This document shows, piece after piece, positions 45,668-58,444 of a DNA stretch of 64,000 nt (within the stretch, counting starts at the first letter, position 1; the number at the start of each line of letters is the position of its first letter). The notes below the pieces were generated by a model, which did not search any database, was not told where the DNA came from, and saw nothing but the letters and a program-made list of their open reading frames with translations. A program made the translations under genes and the position numbers. This DNA comes from Paracentrotus lividus (lineage: Eukaryota; Echinodermata; Echinoidea; Camarodonta; Echinidae): contig CALNVZ010000174.1 of NCBI GenBank assembly GCA_940671915.1, positions 23,117,401 through 23,181,400 on the forward strand, in the 5' to 3' direction.

Positions 45668-46756
45668 CTTTTCAGACTACAGTTAAAATCCTTAACCCCA
45701 GGAAATAGGTAGGGCTAAGGGGGGGCCTTAGTACCACCTATTTCCTGGGGTTAAGCTTAGCACGCTTCGGTTTCAGACTGCGTTTTACCAAAGTAGGCTA
45801 GCACGGTAAATAGTACGGTACTATCTGGCCCTGCTAAAAAGCAGGGTTAGCCGGGTAATTGCGGAGTTAGCCGGGCAATTGCGGTGCTAAGAGTTGCAGT
45901 CTGAAACCAAACCGTGCTAAGGAAAAGCGGGGCTAAGCATTAGCCAATCAATGAAAATGTGGTCATGAATATGCATAATTATTCGTAAACTTGATAACAC
46001 AAATATAGAGAAAAACAATGAATAACATAAGGAAAAAGAGAAAAACAATGAATAACATAAGGAAAAATGGAAAAACAATGAATAACATAAGGAAAAAGAG
46101 AAAAACAATGAATAACATAAAGAAAAAGAAAAACAATGAATAACTTAATAAGGAAAAAGAGAAAAACAATGAATAACATAAGGAAAAAGAGAAAAACAAT
46201 GTAAAACATAAGGAAAGAGAGAAAAACAACGAATAACATAAGGAAAAAGAGAAAACAATGAATAACATAATGAAAGAGAGATAAAATAATGAATTACATA
46301 AGGAAAGATAGAAATACAATGAATAACATGAGGAAATAGAGATAAAATAATGAATAACATAAGGAAAAAGATAGAGAAAAAAAGGAATAACATAAGGGAA
46401 AAAAAAAAGAAAAAACAAGGAATAACATAAGGAATAAAAACAAAACAAGGAATAACATAGTATAGGGAATAGAGAAAAACAATGAATAACAAAAAGAAAG
46501 ATAGAATAACATAAGGAAAGAGATAAAAACAATGAAGAACATAAAGAAAGAGAGTGAAATCATTGATATTCATGATCCAGCAAATAGTATGGGGTTAAGG
46601 AATACCCAGTGTGAAAAGCATTGAATTTCTTAACCCCGGCTAAGCAAATAGTATGGGGTTAAGAAACACAGTCTGAAAGCAAAAAAAGATAGTACGGGGT
46701 TAAGGATAGTATGGGGTTAAGGATAGTACGGGGTTAAGAAATAGCAGTCTGAAAAG
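45668..46756. mobile_element. Element with CTTTTCAGACT ends, containing a nested smaller copy
   Basis: Left end CTTTTCAGACTAC (45668-45680) and right end GCAGTCTGAAAAG (46744-46756) are inverted with one mismatch. TATATG occurs just outside both ends, a likely target duplication. Inside is a second perfect inverted pair, GGTTTCAGACTGC (45769-45781) and GCAGTCTGAAACC (45896-45908), plus a hairpin TTAACCCCAGGAAATAGGT / ACCTATTTCCTGGGGTTAA (about 45692-45756) and a 30-bp tandem array. Confidence 0.75.
45990..46560. repeat. 30-bp purine-rich tandem array
   Basis: Units close to GAGAAAAACAATGAATAACA followed by TAAGGAAAAA, about 19 copies, diverging towards the right. On the minus strand all frames are open and give Phe/Leu/Ile-rich pseudo-peptides, which I regard as repeat artefacts. 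Confidence 0.9.
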
Positions 46757-47279
46757 GGTATATGACTTTTGATGGTTTCGAGAAACGGGCCCCAGATTTC
46801 TAGATCTAGATCTACCGAAGTACCGTCTTTAGATGTTGGCAAACACGGAAATGAGTTTGTGGGCACACGAGTGAGTAGTGAAGGAATTGTTATGGCATTT
46901 TACGGACATATTTTGCTACAATTTCTCTCAAAAAGGCAACTCGATTTTATAAAAAGTAATTTCGTAATCTTATATCGTGACATTTACGAAAATTTCAAAA
47001 CATTACCTGAAATATAAAGGGGAAAACAGTTTGTTTACATACCTGCGGATGATCGGCCATTCACAGTGCTTTTTCGAGTGGGTAATACAGTCTGAACTAC
47101 AATGTTTTCTGATTAAATATAAACACGTTGAGTCTTTTTACATTTAAAAGTACCTTAAAGGAAATAAATAAATAAAAAAAATACAATAAAATATCTTAAA
47201 TATTGCAATACGGAATAATCAAGGTAAAATCATTAAAAAAAAAGAAGAAAATCTTTAATAAGATACTGGACAAAGTCTA
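46757..47279 (+). other. Upstream region of TBCC
   Basis: No separate gene recognised. The TBCC promoter is expected in the last few hundred bases before 47351; no TATA box is obvious. Confidence 0.4.
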
Positions 47280-47350
47280 CTAAACAATCGATCTACCGAA
47301 AATGGACCAATCGATAATGACATTTTGAACTATGATTCATTCGTTTTATC

Positions 47351-48406
47351 ATGGCGACCAACGTGGAAGAGATCGACTCGGTCAGCAACCACCAAACAAA
47401 TTCAGTAACAAAAAATGGGAAAGATGTCATGAAACATCAAATGCCAGCAGGACTTCGGAGGCGGCACGAGGAACGTTTAGCTAAAGCAGAGAAATTGAAA
47501 GAACAACGTGAAAACGAAAAAGTGATTCAGGAAAGTGCCGACTATTTCGCCAAGACGTTCAACGCCGAGCGGTCGAGTATTGAGGAGCGGTTGGCAACTG
47601 CAAATGATGTTGCGAAATCTAATCTGCGGGATTTCTTCGACGACATTACAGAAGCAGCTCAAAAATTGCTGAAATATGCAACGGACATGACCCAATTCCT
47701 ACCCTCGTATGATGTTGAAAGTGCACACAATAATTTATCTAAGTTATTTGACAACATCAATGAAAAGAGAGACGAGTTGTTGCCGAAGAAGAAGTTTGCT
47801 TTCAAAGCGAGGAAGAGAGGAGATGGACAGGTAGCTAAACAAGAGCAGACGCAAAATATTGGATTTGTTGAGGTAGATGCTCCTAAACCCTCAAAAATCA
47901 TTACATCAAATTTCAGCGGATTTTCAAATAGGACATCGGAGTCTTTGTCGCTACCTTCCGAAGAGATTCACCTAAAAGATGTTAGTCTGAGTAACTTATC
48001 ATCTTGCACTGTCAAGCTGCCTGGATCACCAAGTGCACTCCACATCAGCAACCTCACCAACTGCAAAGTCTTCTGTGGACCGATTCCTGGATCAGTGTTT
48101 GCTGATAAATGCATCAATAGCACCCTTGTCCTTGCCTGTCAACAGCTGCGGGTCCATAACTCCAAGGACAGCAAGTTCTACCTTCATGTGACCAGTCGAG
48201 CCATCATCGAGGATACCACCAGTGTCCTCTATGCACCTTACAACTGGACCTATGATGCCTTGGAGAAGGATTACGAGGAGAGCGGTCTGGACAGGAACAA
48301 GAATGCCTGGAATGATGTGGACGACTTCAACTGGTTGGCTCATGATAAACATTCGCCTAATTGGGGACTGTTACCAGAAGACGAGAGAGTTGAGAAATGG
48401 GATTGA
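47351..48406 (+). CDS. TBCC: Tubulin-folding cofactor C
   Basis: A single uninterrupted frame of 351 residues, near the human length (about 346), and intronless in its coding part, as TBCC is in vertebrates. The N-terminal half (about 30-145) is charged and helical, with RRRHEERLAKAEKLKEQ, matching the tubulin-binding coiled/spectrin-like part. The C-terminal half (about 180-345) is the C-CAP/cofactor C domain, with CQQLRVH around residues 263-268. Arg267 is in the position of the arginine finger that TBCC and RP2 use to stimulate GTP hydrolysis by tubulin or ARL partners. TBCC acts in the cytosol with cofactors D and E to release folded alpha/beta-tubulin dimers. The start ATG follows an AT-rich leader. 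A broken copy of this gene lies inverted at 62893-63940. Confidence 0.95.
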   Translation: MATNVEEIDSVSNHQTNSVTKNGKDVMKHQMPAGLRRRHEERLAKAEKLKEQRENEKVIQESADYFAKTFNAERSSIEERLATANDVAKSNLRDFFDDITEAAQKLLKYATDMTQFLPSYDVESAHNNLSKLFDNINEKRDELLPKKKFAFKARKRGDGQVAKQEQTQNIGFVEVDAPKPSKIITSNFSGFSNRTSESLSLPSEEIHLKDVSLSNLSSCTVKLPGSPSALHISNLTNCKVFCGPIPGSVFADKCINSTLVLACQQLRVHNSKDSKFYLHVTSRAIIEDTTSVLYAPYNWTYDALEKDYEESGLDRNKNAWNDVDDFNWLAHDKHSPNWGLLPEDERVEKWD

Positions 48407-50000
48407 AATTATAACGTATGAACGTGTGATTAAGAAATTTGCAATATATATGATGATCATTTTCCGATCAAAACGTTTCCAAAGTTTAAAATAATTGTTT
48501 TATTTACAAATTCTATTAATCTTTGTATTTCCCCCAAATTGTGTTAAAAAGAGATCAATATTGAAGTGAAAGATTATTCAATGTTCAGATAATATGTAAG
48601 CCGAGTGGTGAGATCTGCTATACATTGTACCAAATCACAGGCTCTATAGGAGTAGAATTGTAATCTTCAATTTAATTTCATTTGTTTATGAAAAATTTTA
48701 AGGTGAAAAAATATATCATTATACTTTACCAAATTTAGTGTTCTAAACCACAAATTTACATTTTGTTTGTGGATGGCTACTGAGATGAGAATCTCAATAT
48801 ACATACATGTAGATTGTAGAGTCTTATTAATTTTTTTTCATAAATATTGACCTTTGTATTTTTCAAGAAATTGTATTAGCTGTGTTTTGATATATTTCAT
48901 TAATCCATTCCACCAAAAACAATTGTGTTCTTTTTACAAGTCTAGTGTATTTTCAGCAGTTGACTGTAGGCCTAGTTGTTTATGTAGATTTGACTGTAGT
49001 TGTTTTGGTATTGTCCATACAAACAAAATCAATTTCAGTACAGTGGAAACACTTTATTATAAGGTCATTGGGACCAGAAAACTTTGCTTGTTATATCAGG
49101 TTCATGTATCTTGTTATATCAGTAAATAAACAATACAAAACAAAACAAAACGAATTGTTTCATTCTTGACCAGAGAAGTAGCCATGAATTTTATCAGTTA
49201 TCATGTTATGTCTGAACTTTAAATATCAAATTTCCACTGTGTGATGTATAATAAGCAAAGATGGACACTATTTTTCATTGAATCATTACCCTATTAATTC
49301 AAATATATATTGACCTTTTATTTTTGAATAAATCATAAAAAGTATACAGAAGTTATCAAAGTTTTCACTGAACGAACATGTTTATATATACGCCTGTTAA
49401 TGTTCTTTCATATACTTGTTCCATTAAGTTAATTAATTACGAATACTTGGAAGATGTATACTTTCAAAATTATAAAGCCTGCCTTATCATGCTTTGGCAA
49501 ATGTTTCGAGTTACAATGGTTGTTGAATCACTCAGTTTTCTTTGATATAAAGCAAGTAAAGACACCTATCGATTCTCATAAAATATTATCAATAGTTTTG
49601 ATTAAGTAGTTAGTGACTTATCAAAAACTTTATAATACATGTACAACCTGTTTTGATAATCCACAAGAATCGATCGGTAGATACTATCCGAAAAATCAGG
49701 ATGTCTTGATTGTACCTACTTAATCATATTTTTTAAAATCCAGTACTGAGGAATATTTGACACTTGTATTCATTATTTCAGTTCCAAGTTATCATCAAAT
49801 GATACCAAAGTAAAGACCTTACGTTTTTCATAATTTGGGAGGAATTAAAAAAAAAATAATGATCATTATTCCTTACCACCTTGTGAGCATTATGGTGAGC
49901 AATGCATTGGGATGATAAACAGCTGATTAAACTGATCAAAAATAATATATTATGATTTAAAAGTCTTAGTTTATTTATGTTAGTTTATTGTACTAAATTA
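48407..50000 (+). other. TBCC 3' UTR and flank
   Basis: No further exon. It contains a short repeat at 49035-49135 (AGTGGAAACACTTTATTATA...CTTGTTATATCAG, with AATAAA at about 49123) and other AATAAA-like signals near 49326. The whole stretch is mirrored in arm 2. Confidence 0.5.
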
Positions 50001-50024
50001 TTTTAGAGTATAGAAGAGAGAGGA

Positions 50025-50031
50025 GAGAGAT

Positions 50032-50076
<45 letters not shown>

Positions 50077-50130
50077 GGAGAGAGAGAAAATGGGGAAGGG
50101 GGGATGAAGAGAGAAGAAGGGGGGGGGGTG
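50025..50130. repeat. (GA)n microsatellite and G runs
   Basis: GA dinucleotide run followed by GGGGGGG stretches. The mirror copy is the CT-rich stretch at about 61140-61270. Confidence 0.9.
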
Positions 50131-51099
50131 AAGAGAAAGATAAGAATGGTACTAAAATTGTGTACATTACTAGTTGCAATAAGAAGAGGTTACAATAAAA
50201 AGATGTACATGTAGTTCAAATATGGGCGGGCGCGACATACGGGTACAATCGTTCAAAAGGTCATGCATAACAATACGTTGCTGTGGACAACTGATGAAGG
50301 AAATTGCACGTGGAGATTCTCGGTGAAGGCTTGCTAGGCCTGGATGGGTGGTTTTATTGAACCATTGCCCTGCCGCGGCTGTTCGGACTGGCTGATGTGT
50401 AAAAGCCATAGAAAACTTGTTTTCATCGCTCTAAGGGTTTGCTAAGCGGATATGACGACACTCCGCGCCAGCCTATAAGAGAAAGTAAGAGTGAATATCA
50501 AAACAAACCATTACAATAGACATGTCCTAGAATAGAGAGACGAGAGCGATTAAAAGGGGGGGGGGGGGTGGGGTGGTGGGAGGGATAATGCAACATTTTT
50601 TATATGTTTTTATTCAGTGCAGAGTGTTCTAATATTAGCATTACCAGTGGTTTACGTAGAATTAAAGTACACAACGAGAGGGATAGGAAGGGCAAGTGTA
50701 GATGGAGAAAATATTTCTAAATTTCATTTGATGAGCACAGTCCATCCCGGCACCAGTGACTAGTGTATATTACTCTCATTGAATATATAGACACTATCGT
50801 ATGGACAGGGTCTCTGCCATGATAGAACATCTAAAATGGGAGAGCCTGGAGAAGTAGGAGAAAGCTGCAAGCCTATAGGATGGGGGGCCCTTGTCCGGAC
50901 ACTTAAGCCAGATAAAACATCATCTTTTGCTTCCTCGATTTTCTCAAAATTTGTGCAGTAAATTAGCAAAAATATTTGTGAACATTTGTGCTTTGTTATA
51001 TTGTCTGATATTATTTTCAATCAATTAATGAAATACTGATCACAAACTCCTAGAATTGCCGTCTTTGTCCGGAACAAACAACCCGTCCGGACATACAGC

Positions 51100-51385
51100 A
51101 ACTGGGTATACCTAATGTATAAGATCCAGCATGATATTGGTAGAGCATCAATAGCAAACCACTACACAACACCCATGATTGCCAGCAACACAAGACAGTA
51201 CCACCCCAAGAAGTGTTGGTATCTACCCTTGCCGTTACACAACTCTACCAGAACTCTTATTTCCCTCCCCGGACAGTGACTGCTTGGAATGCGCTTCCGA
51301 AATAACCCTTGATGCCACTTCCTTGGAGGCTTTCAAGGGGCGCTTCCATCCAAAATGAAAAAAAAAAAAAAAAAAAAAAAAAAAC
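51100..51385 (+). mobile_element. 3' end of a LINE-type retrotransposon with poly-A tail
   Basis: Translated with frame changes, this reads NTRQYHPKK...VTAWNALPK...SLEAFK, the characteristic C-terminal signature of non-LTR retrotransposon ORF2 proteins (a ...FPRTVxxWNxLP...LxxFK pattern). A run of A's (51359-51384) follows. Frames are broken, so it is a dead 5'-truncated copy. Its mirror is at 59866-60160. Confidence 0.6.
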
Positions 51386-53096
51386 AACAACTAAAAAAGC
51401 AACTAAAATGTAACAAAAACACAGTGCTAATTCTATGCACCTAAGTTGATTCCTCAGCGTTATATCCTTACTTATGGATCCTGTTGAGTATCGTCATAGA
51501 CATAGACATAGACATATGCCAACATAAAAAAGAAATTGGGACTGTTAGAACTGCCTTGTTATACACGTATCTACATCTTGATGTATCCATGTCGGTTATA
51601 TTAGAAGTCGACTGTCTCGTGCTGTTGGAACTTTGTAACACACAAAAAAAAGTTTACATTCAATCACAAAAGGACACTGGCCAATGAAGATGTGCAAAAG
51701 ACTGACAAGCCACCAGCTAGAAATGCTCTTTGGTCTATTGATCTCTTTTTTGTTTCGGGGTCCAGGAAGGGATCCATGTTTGTTTTTTTGTCTTTGTCTT
51801 TTTTTTTTGTTTAAATGAGGGAAGTGCTCGCTCCTCTATGCGCGCGCGCCCCCGACCATACATTGTTGATCGACGCAAAATGTACTGCTGTGAAAAGCGT
51901 TAGCTCGCGCAAATAAGGCATGATGTGCTTTATACGCCGCGCAAGCAAAATTTGAAAATTTAAGCAGTGTTTCATCCAGCACATATTATCTATGTTCTTG
52001 CAGAAACTGTCTTAGAGCTGGTATTCGACCATAAAAATTAAATCGGAATATCGTCTTAACGATCTTATTTTCCCCCAAAATAAATAACCCCTTGGTATTC
52101 TTTTATTCGTGTGATTGAATCTGGATCTGGATACTTTATAGACTTAGTACTATGGGGAATAGCAACCTTTCCTTCTCTGCCATATAACAGTAGGAGATAT
52201 ATACTGTGTCGACCAAAGGCTAATCTCCATTCCTCATCATCCAACTCATGCTCTCGGTCTGCATTTGCAGGGCACGGTGACTCATCGGCGTTGGCTTATT
52301 AATTCGAAGTCCTTATTCGTGATAAAGTCACACCTGATTCGAAGGAGCGTATACTATCGACCAGCTTCCGGCACTCTCATGGTCGTTGTTGGAGCCCACC
52401 TCCTCCCATCGTGGTCTCCGCTAAATCGGCCAGCGAGCATCTTCGGCTTGGGAAGAGAGAAGAAAATTCGTACAGTCTATGTCTCCCTCACCTTGAGGGG
52501 GTGGTATCATTCAAATCATCGTTGCCTCTCGGGTTTGCTGATTGTGAGGCTCCATGACATTCTTACACGCGTCGATGCGGTTGAGGAAGTCGTTCCACAA
52601 TGGCTAATGTTACATTCCTATCAAACACAGCGCCGATCGGGATAGATTATGAAGGATGACAGTCTTGATTCAGCTGCTGGATGGATCGCATTTAGCCTGC
52701 ATGCTGGAGCTCTTGGTCCGCTGCCTGCGCAATCAAGATTTTGAAGATCAGTTCGGTTGCACAATTACAATGATTAATGATGAACTTCAGTCAACCAACC
52801 GAACAGAACCTGCTTCGGGATGCTACCGATCCTAGGAACATTTCCGAGGAGGTATACGTTGATAAAGTCCTAAGAGGTGTATCCAGAAATAGGTGATAAA
52901 AAAAAAAAAAAGAAGAAAGAAAAAAAATCGCGAAGCCGATGGTCTTATGATCCCAGAAAAAATAGAGGAAGGGGGGTGGGTAGGTATTATACCAAACAAA
53001 TCCCGTTTCGTTTCAATAGTTCAAACAGCGATAAATCAAGGTGGCCGACGGGTCTCGGCCCTCCACCCCCCAACCTAGCAAAGATACTACACGAAA

Positions 53097-53127
<31 letters not shown>

Positions 53128-54229
53128 GAAGAGAAAAAGAAAGAAAAAAAAAAAGCGGAGTAAAAAAATAGACGAGCGCGTACCGATTGACCCCCAACAT
53201 TTTCCCCTACTGTTGAGGTACATGCGTGACCCTCTTCGATTGGCCTAGGCCAAAAAACAATGATAACACCTACCTCCCCCCCGCCAACCCCCCCCTCCCC
53301 CCCTGCTTATCGCTCTGCCGCGTGAAGTTGAAAAAAAATGGAGTGTACCTTTTAGCTCGCTTCGATGTAAATGGAAATTTTTTTTGACTACCAAAATCTG
53401 AAATTCCATTTTTGGCCCCCCCCCCCCCTGTAATGATATCCCGGATCCGCCACTGGTTCATGCTGTCACTTGGTATACCCTGTGCAATAAGTATTGTCGC
53501 CCATTACATAGAATATACAAAAAATGCAGTATGCATCATTATTTGACTGAATTTTATTGTTATAAATACCATGTTTTGACTTATAATATATCAGTTAACA
53601 TTAATATTAACTATCATAGCAATTTAACGGAAATAGTTTCCCCCTGGGGGTCAATTGACGCTGGACCCACGATCTCGCTAATTTTTCTAAGCTTGACCCA
53701 GTAAAAACGGTCTAACTGATCGATGCTTATTCTTCACCCCATCTCCTCGGACCTTGCAACAATGTTAAACCCATCTTTTTTCGACCTGCCAAGCAGACTT
53801 GGTATCTCCTTGTTCGTTTCCCTTCTTTTCTCCAAGTTTTAGCTAATTTCCTTTCGCTCTCAGTATTTTCCTTCTTCCTCTTGTCGTTGTTGTCCACCAT
53901 TTTTAAATGTCCGCGAAAGAGGTTCAAGATCTCTAAATTCATGCATGAAAGTTCAAACAAGCATTGCTCTACTTATACACTTCACACAAAGTTCATCTAT
54001 ACATCATACAAAAGCCGGGGGCTGGGACGGGGCTTTAGCCCCCCACCCCCCCCCCCCATTTTTTCAGCAAACGTTGAACAAAAAAAACGCAAAAATTACG
54101 ATAGATTTGTGATTTTGAGCCTGTTCAGCCCCCCCCCCCCCCCCACTTTCGGCTCAGCCCCTCCAATTTCAAAAACGCTCACCGCTGGATAATAGAAAAT
54201 ACATTATATCTACAATTTAATATACAAAT

Positions 54230-54480
54230 GGGCGATTCCATGCTGTGTCGTACGGGACATTTTTGACAACATTTTACATCTTTATGGTATGAAAATAAAA
54301 GAATATTTTCTGATTGATAATGATCCTCAAGTAGTACAAGAAGGGGCACAAGAACCAACACTTACCTTACTCGATTTCACATCATTTTCAATTGAAAAGG
54401 AAAATAGTAGTGTGTCGTACGGGACACAAAAATACTAAAGAAAACAAAGAAACAAAATCAACAACAGCATGGAATCGCCC
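54230..54480. mobile_element. 251-bp MITE with perfect 16-bp ends and AAAT target duplication
   Basis: GGGCGATTCCATGCTG (54230-54245) and CAGCATGGAATCGCCC (54465-54480) are perfect inverted repeats, flanked on both sides by AAAT. Inside, TGTGTCGTACGGGACA occurs twice in the same orientation, near each end. It lies in the loop of the palindrome. Confidence 0.9.
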
Positions 54481-55712
54481 AAATGCATTGACACTGAATT
54501 TTTTTTTACTTCATTAAAGTTATAGTAATTTAAATAATAGTAATAATAATAATACCGGATAAAGCTCTTTACCTGTTAAGACCAAAGCGCTTACAGATAT
54601 AACCCGTTTAACCCGGGTCATTGGATTCATTTTTTGGATCCCGCACTTTATAGTACATAATCTCCACTCCTTGAGGAGCATAGTAATTGTTATCATGCAA
54701 CTTGAAACTCACGTATAAAAATAAAAAAGTGTATAGTGTAAAAGAAGATGAGTAATAGAGATAAGGAAGTGAGGGGGAAAAAATGAAGAAGCAAGGAGAA
54801 TGAATGGGAAAATTGTGATAAATCCCAATGGACATAGTTATAAATATACAAGTGCATTTGGAAAGTAAATTAAAGTTTTAAAGCTTTCGTCTGATTTTTT
54901 ATTCATTTATTTTATTTATTTATTTATTTTTGGGGGGTGTTCTTGTTGTTTTTTATTACTATTTATTGACAGGATGGTGAGGAGTGGATTATTTTTAGTA
55001 GTGCCATTATCCCAATAACTTTGAGTAATGGAGATAATATGCAATAATTATATTCATGATACCAAGAAAAGAGCTAGAATATAATGAAAAGATGGTGTGC
55101 CAGGTGTCGCGATAAAGACAGAAATACACATATATCCAGAATTAATACCAAGGTTGTCCGATTTTCTTAAATGGATTATGGCAAGATGTCATTGTTAGAA
55201 TTATGAATTATAGGAAACAAAAAACACATTTCCACCACAAAGACAAAAAATCACATTCTTGTACGTTAAGTAGCAAATGATTAATAAAGGCATAAAACTG
55301 CATTTCTTTTAAATTGTTTTGTAAACGATCATACAACATTGGTTTAAACACACAAGAAATGAATCGAATGAATCACATAAATTTAAGGAAGAAACCAAAA
55401 TATAATCTTTTCTCTGTTTATAGTGTTTTCTTCCTATTGTGAACAGAACTTATGTTCATAAAAATTAAAAGGCTTCCAGTAATAGGACTTCAGCTGCATT
55501 ATATACACAGGTTTGGAAAGTACATGAAAGTATTCGGGCTTTTTTAAGGCGCGTATCCCGGATTTCATGAGGGGGGATTGGGAATTTCAGATTTTTGCAC
55601 AGATTTTTTTTTCTCCAACTCGTCACCTTTCCTAAATATTGTGTTTAGGGGCCACGCATCTCTGCACCCCCCCCCCTGGATCCTCCCCTGTCCGTGATGC
55701 AAGCATTCATAC

Positions 55713-55944
55713 CTGAAGTCCCATGAGACCCATAACACAGGACCCAATTATGTTGAGTCTCTTGTTGAAATACTCCATGAGCCGATGTTTACAGCCGGTC
55801 TTGTAGTATGTGAAACTCAGCTTGGAGTCGTAGCGAAAATGGGCGCCGTTGTCGAGCACCTTATGATGGATGCACGGTCGCATCGAACGTAGATGACAGC
55901 ATGAGAATGGCAGGTCGTCAGTCAGGTATGCGTTTGATGCTTCT
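55713..55944 (-). CDS. Isolated exon of a peripherin-like tetraspanin (second extracellular loop)
   Basis: A 232-bp exon with acceptor TTCTAG before 55944 and donor CAG/GTATGA after 55713. It encodes about 77 residues with DDLPFSCC, then RPC, then KTGC, followed by a hydrophobic run (NIIGSCVMGLMGLQ) leading into the fourth membrane helix. The CC...PC...GC cysteine set and the HFRYD context fit the large second loop of the peripherin-2/ROM1 branch of tetraspanins. These are four-pass membrane scaffolds that form disulfide-linked oligomers. The preceding and following exons are not recognisable in this window, so the gene either extends far beyond or is cut by the palindrome. A general tetraspanin is the fallback call. 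Confidence 0.65.
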
Positions 55945-58444
55945 CTAGAAGATGTAGGGGAAAAAATGCTTTGATCAATATAGGAACATTCACAACAATA
56001 GTAATAGTTGACCAAATGTAGAAATATCCGAAGATTCCGTTTGATCATTTTGTAACGGTACACCAAGTTATCGGTTATTGGGTGACACTCAACATTAACC
56101 AGCCATTAAAAATGTTTACAAGCAAAGTATTTGTAGGTTTTTAGCACAAAATGGTAGAAAAATATGCGGAGAACAAACATTGATGATGAAAAGCAGTATT
56201 CAATTCTATAGTCTAATTGAATTCTGAGAGACCCCCCCCCCCCCCAAAAAAAAAAAAAAAAGAAAGAAAAGAAACCAGGTCCAATCCTACTTTTGTTTCT
56301 TTGACCCTAAATAATATTATACCCGTGCTGCAATAAAGTATTGTCACCCCCTACATCATGCTTGTATTAAACCTTTAGTACTTAGGGGACGTATATGATT
56401 CGGCTTTGAAACAATATTGCCACTTAGACTGTTGAAATTACCTTTTTTGTATGATGTATTAGATGAACTTTTGTGTGAAGGTGTATAAGTAGAGCCAATG
56501 CTGTTTGAACTTTCATGCATGAATTAGAGATCTTGACACTCTTTCGCGGACCATTTAAAATGTGGACAAACAAACGACAAGAGGAAGAAGGAAAATACTG
56601 AGACGCGAAAGGAAATTAGCTAAAACTTGGAGAAAAGAAGGGAAACGAACAAGGAGATACCAAGTCTGTTGGCAGGTCGAAAAAAGATGGGTTTAACATT
56701 GTTGCAAGGTCGAGGAGATGGGTGAAGAATAAGCATCGATCAGTTAGACCGTTTTTACTGGGTCCAAGCTTTAGAAAAAATTAGCGAGATCGTGGGTCCA
56801 GCGTCAATTGACCCCCAGGGGAAACTATTTCCGTTAAATTGCCTATGATAGTTAATATTAATGTTAACTGTATATTATAAGTCAAAACATGGTATTTATA
56901 ACACATAAAATTCAGTCAAATAATGCATGCCATACTGCATTTTTGTATTATTCTATGTAATGGGCGACAATACTTATTGCACCACGGGTTATACACAAGT
57001 GACAGCATGAAACAGTGGCGGATCCGGGATATCATACAGGGGGGGGGGCCAAAATTATGAATTTCAGATTTTGGTACTCCAAAATTTCCAACATCGAGCG
57101 AGCTAAAAGGTACACTCATATTTTTTCACTCACGCGGCAGAGCGATAGGCAGGCACGGCGGAGGTAAGCAGGGGGGGGTTGGGCGGGGTGGGGGGGGGGG
57201 GGGTGTTCATTTTTTTTGGCCTACGGCCATCGAAGAGGTCACCATGTACCAACAATAGGGGGAAATGTTGGGGGTCAATCGGTCCGCTCGTCTATTTTTA
57301 CTCCGCTTTTTTTTTTCTTCTTTTTCTTCTTCTTTTTTTTTTTTTTTTTTTTTTTTTCTTTTCTTTGCTAGGGGGAGGGCCGAGCCCGTCGCCCCCCCTC
57401 TGCGCCTGTGAACATTGACGAGATTGTATATACCCCCCCCCTTCATCTATTTTTTCTGGATCAAAGACATCGCTTTTTTTTTCTTTTTTTTTTTTTTTTT
57501 TATCACTTTTCTGGATACACCTCTGGAGACTTATACGTACCCCTCGGATTGTTCCTGATCGGTAGCATCCCGAGCAGGTCGTGTTCGGTTGGTTTGATAT
57601 ATCATCATTAATCCATTGTATTGTGAACCAATCTTCAAAATCTTGATTGCCGCAGCAACCAAACTCCAAGCTGCAGCAAATCGATCTCCGCCTTGATCAA
57701 GATGTCATCCTTATATCTATCCATGGCGCTGGATAGTCCATTGTGGAACGACTTCCTCAACGATCGACGGTGGTAGAATGTCTGGAGCCTCCAATCAGCA
57801 AACCCGAAGCAACATGATTAGAATGATCATTCAAGGGTGAGTAGGAACATGAGACTTACGAAGTTTCTTTCTCTTCCAAGCGAAGATGCCTCGTGGCGTG
57901 ATTTGCGGAGACCAGATTGAGGAGGAGGTGCTCCACCAACGACCATGAGAAGTTGCGGAAGCTGGTTCGAAGTCATAGCCCTCGAATCAGAGTTGACTTT
58001 ATCACGAATATAGACTTCGAAATTAATAAGCCCCAACGCGAATGAGTGCACGTTGCCAGCAAAATCAGACCGGAGACATGAGTTGGATGATGAGGAATGA
58101 GATTACCTTTGTCGACACGACTCCCTGTATATATGGCAGGAAGGAAAGTTGGCTATTCCCATAGTACTAATCGTATAAAGATCAGATCCAGATTCAATCA
58201 CGAATAAAAAATACAAGGGGTTATTTATTTTGGGGAAATAAGGAATCGTTTAAACGATATTCCGTTTAATTTTATGGTCGAATACCAGCCTCTAACAGTT
58301 TCTGCAAGAAACATGATAAAATGTGCTGTGAAACACGTGCTTAAATTTTCAAATTTGCTTGCATACGCTATAATAGACAATGTCCTCTTGCGCGAAGCTA
58401 CGCTTTTCACGCATCACGTCATCTTACATTTTGCGTTCTTCTTC

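Larger units (their letters stand above)
47280..54010 (+). repeat. Giant palindrome, arm 1
   Basis: The sequence recurs reverse-complemented at about 56445-64000. Anchors: 47420 pairs with about 63865, 48406 with 62893, 50540 with 60690, 51360 with 59870, 53640 with 56820, 53950 with 56510. Arm 1 keeps TBCC intact and is the cleaner copy. A segment of ~0.9 kb in arm 2 (about 58445-59365) is missing near 51835-51870. Confidence 0.9.
54011..56444. other. Unique loop between the palindrome arms
   Basis: About 2.4 kb with no mirror copy. It holds poly-C runs near 54040 and 54130, the 251-bp MITE, the tetraspanin exon, and a C-run/A-run junction at 56231-56261. I see nothing else of note. Confidence 0.6.

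Noticed and set aside
45917-46573. Phe/Leu-rich minus-strand frames resembling membrane proteins
   Set aside because: They arise from the 30-bp AT-rich tandem array, open in several frames at once.
52265-52645. 126-codon open frame in arm 1
   Set aside because: No domain, and the mirrored sequence in arm 2 does not keep it open.
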